Assembly: GCA_020636355.1 (NCBI GenBank) | Contig: JACJYB010000023.1 | Coordinates: forward strand, 1 to 35,305 | Length of the DNA: 35,305 nucleotides | Direction of reading: 5' to 3' | DNA from: Lewinellaceae bacterium | GTDB lineage: Bacteria > Bacteroidota > Bacteroidia > Chitinophagales > Saprospiraceae | Shown here: piece by piece, positions 33,556 through 35,305 of the stretch | Layout: each line of letters begins with the position of its first letter | Numbering within the stretch: the stretch's first letter is position 1 | Position numbers and translations under genes: made by a program | Notes under the pieces: model-generated | The model's input: only the letters and a program-made list of their open reading frames with translations | What the model was told of the DNA's origin: nothing | Database searches by the model: none

Positions 33556-34020
33556 TTATTGACCTACGTGTTCCAGGGACTTGGACTTTACTACGTGGGG
33601 TAGTTCTTCTTGTTTTTTGCCTTTCTCCTGGTATAAATACAGCAAAGCACTGATAAAGACCAGATTCTTTATGATGTATTGTCCAATCAGGGAAAGCCCG
33701 AAGGGCGCTGTGCTAAAGGATAATGAAGGGAAAAAGACCAGAGGAAGAAAGGTGCAGGCCATATGTACAAATGCCAGCCAGAGGACCGTTTTATTCACAA
33801 TGTTCAGGACCAGGGCGGTACAGACGATAAATTCCCAGATAGCTAGCAGAACGATGGCAATGCGACCATGGATGATGCCCCCGGTAAGGACGTTGATGGT
33901 ATCACCAGCCAGTGCTTCGGCGGGGCTCAAACCGGGGACAAATTTCAGGAACCCAAACCAGAGGTAACAAAGACCAATCGTAAATGCCAGGAGGCGCTTA
34001 GGCGTAAAAAACTGCTTCAT
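33556..34020 (-). CDS. DoxX-like membrane protein
   Basis: From ATG 34018-34020 the 154-residue protein has four membrane segments and begins KRLLAFTIGLCYLWFGFLKF, the G-x-x-(W/F)-x-x-x-G-x-x-K-F pattern found at the start of DoxX-like proteins, followed by GRIAIVLLAIWEFIVCTALV, HMACTFLPLVFFPSLSF and LIGQYIIKNLVFISALLYLY. The KN after QYI is also typical. I chose this start because the preceding 11 residues are basic and outside the motif. It is about 90 bases downstream of the phosphatase gene in the same direction. The function is unknown. Confidence 0.7.
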   Translation of the reverse strand: MKQFFTPKRLLAFTIGLCYLWFGFLKFVPGLSPAEALAGDTINVLTGGIIHGRIAIVLLAIWEFIVCTALVLNIVNKTVLWLAFVHMACTFLPLVFFPSLSFSTAPFGLSLIGQYIIKNLVFISALLYLYQEKGKKQEELPHVVKSKSLEHVGQ

Positions 34021-34107
34021 TGCGTATTTCTTCTTTGCCACAAGCTTAACCAAATCCTTTTAGCAGACAAAATGATTTAAATCATCCTGGTTTGCTTGGC
34101 TCAGTCT

Positions 34108-35305
34108 TTATTCCACAATCACTTGATAGGTTCTGGACGTATCATAAACCGGAGGACGGAAAGTGCCTGCCACCGGCCTCAGGGCATAAACCAATTCCTG
34201 CGTCCGGGCATCGATCACCTTGACCAGTTGCTCCCCGTTGACGTGGAGGGAATCCAAATAGGCCAGCGGATGCGGGCCGTAATTGTCCTCCTGATGGATG
34301 ACGATGGGCCAGCCAGGGTAAGGTTCATTTGTATCCGTTGCATCCGGCCCCGACCATCTGGGCCACACTGCGGCTGTAATGGTTCGGTTTGTTACATCAA
34401 AATCGAGGATTGCATATCCTGGCGCCTTATCATAAATCTTACCCGGCTCCCGGTCAATATCGTAGGGGTTGGCGACCGCCATGACATCAATCTTATTGCC
34501 AAACCCATCTTCATATTTTCCGATATTCCGGTCTTTGCCGGGGAGCGGTCCGTCCGCTCCGTTAGCTGACGGAAACCAGCGCCGGGGCCATAGGTTGGAG
34601 ATGGCGGGCGTCGCCACCCAATAGCCGGCGTCATCAAATTGATCAATGCCATACTTCCCGGTTGATCCCAGATGCTGATCTCCCGCCAAGTGTATCGCAA
34701 ACGCTTTCCGCATGGAGGTCAACGCCTGGTTGCGTTTGTTTTGGGGCCATCCATTGGAATCAAAATCGGCCACCGGACGGTCATCGGGAGGATATTCGCC
34801 CTGGCGGTAACGCGGCAGGGTGGGTACATATTTGTCGTGATAGATATCTTTCGGGAGGGTGGCCACATTACAGAAAGGTGACTGAGACACCACCGCTTTA
34901 AGGTAAACCCCTGCTGACCAATCTCCGGCCCAACGCTCAAGAAATGCCTCCTGTCGTGGTCCCAACAATTGTGCTTCAGGATGGTATGCCTGAGTTTTGG
35001 CATCCCAGGATTTATTTTGCGGCCATCCATTTTCGATTTCTGCCTCGGGGAACAATGCTTTCGGAGCCGACTTCCACTGCCGGTCACCGAGGATAGCAAA
35101 GGAGACGCCGCCATAATTCAGATTGGTATAGTAAACGGAAATACCTTGTAAAACAGGTGTCGGATCGTATGGGTCCGGGAGATGTGCTGTCTGGGTCCGG
35201 TGCACCAGATTGACAAAAGAAGGTGGTTGTTTGTATCCACCATCATCCTGTGCTTCGTAACCATAACCATGGGACACATCGGCAGCTTTGCCTCCGGCAC
35301 CCCAG
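34108..35305 (-). CDS. PhoD-like phosphatase/metallophosphoesterase, 5' partial
   Basis: The frame stays open to the window edge (upstream residues WGAGGKAADV precede SHGYGYEAQDDGG), so a GTG at 35275-35277 is not the true start. About 399 residues are visible. YYTNLNYGGVSFAILGDRQW resembles the middle of PhoD-like domains (the R-Y-x-x-x-x-x-G-x-(V/I)-x-(F/M)-x-x-LDxR pattern). LGPRQEAFLERWAGDWSAG matches LGxxQxxWLxxxL, and FAIHLAGDQHLGSTGKYG carries the late metal-binding GDxH. The C-terminal part (ILDFDVTNRTITAAVWPRW) is beta-rich. Such enzymes hydrolyse phosphomono- or diesters with a di-metal site, usually exported by Tat or Sec. The first metal ligands are beyond the window. Confidence 0.75.
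   Translation of the reverse strand, partial: WGAGGKAADVSHGYGYEAQDDGGYKQPPSFVNLVHRTQTAHLPDPYDPTPVLQGISVYYTNLNYGGVSFAILGDRQWKSAPKALFPEAEIENGWPQNKSWDAKTQAYHPEAQLLGPRQEAFLERWAGDWSAGVYLKAVVSQSPFCNVATLPKDIYHDKYVPTLPRYRQGEYPPDDRPVADFDSNGWPQNKRNQALTSMRKAFAIHLAGDQHLGSTGKYGIDQFDDAGYWVATPAISNLWPRRWFPSANGADGPLPGKDRNIGKYEDGFGNKIDVMAVANPYDIDREPGKIYDKAPGYAILDFDVTNRTITAAVWPRWSGPDATDTNEPYPGWPIVIHQEDNYGPHPLAYLDSLHVNGEQLVKVIDARTQELVYALRPVAGTFRPPVYDTSRTYQVIVE

Overview
The window looks like the chromosome of a Bacteroidota bacterium, most likely Saprospiria-like. The main signs are a type IX secretion C-terminal sorting domain on a secreted thiol-disulfide protein, TAnnTTTG-type promoter elements, an MbnP/di-haem peroxidase pair, and the general gene style. 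The species cannot be named from this sequence.

Region 1 (about 1-13,990) is an accessory island. It opens with the 3' part of a staphylococcal-nuclease-like gene. Next comes a stretch that looks empty but is a graveyard of broken minus-strand genes: a DUF2188-like gene, a gene of a small family with FINCPFD and RFNMPFELGL motifs, and perhaps a zinc-ribbon gene. The core of the island is a set of NLR-like sensor proteins: a DUF4062-NACHT/STAND NTPase (3817-5877); an overlapping WD40 gene (5861-7864) that looks like its detached C-terminal half; a divergent second WD40 gene (1579-3681) with the same N-terminal linker domain and ten nearly identical 42-residue repeats; and a large TIR-WD40 protein (9290-13270). 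An IS407-group IS3 element with a dead transposase sits between the last two convergent genes. An IS21 remnant lies next to a tRNA-Pro(CGG) gene, where the island seems to end.

Region 2 (about 14,000-25,813) is more core-like and richer in GC. It carries an ACT-domain-like protein divergent from aspartate kinase, a LOG-family protein, an Hsp20 chaperone, and a T9SS-exported thioredoxin-like protein. A tight five-gene run follows (TerC, DoxX, ApbE, a DEDDh exonuclease and a secreted protein). After it comes an array of composite intergenic repeats of about 0.9 kb, then the MbnP-like lipoprotein overlapping its di-haem peroxidase.

Region 3 (25,814-26,512) is a non-coding interval with a 20-base box present twice, each copy followed by a strong hairpin. 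It may encode small RNAs.

Region 4 (26,513-35,305) holds a GNAT acetyltransferase overlapping a class III nucleotide cyclase-TPR gene, a small membrane protein, a large caspase-like protease with a C-terminal alpha/beta-hydrolase domain that has lost its nucleophile serine, a DoxX-like membrane protein, and the 3' part of a PhoD-like phosphatase.

The most interesting system is the 1.6-13.3 kb island. A TIR-like-NACHT signalling module is physically separated from two alternative WD40 sensor halves, one of which shows the repeat homogenisation with localised variation known from fungal allorecognition NLRs.
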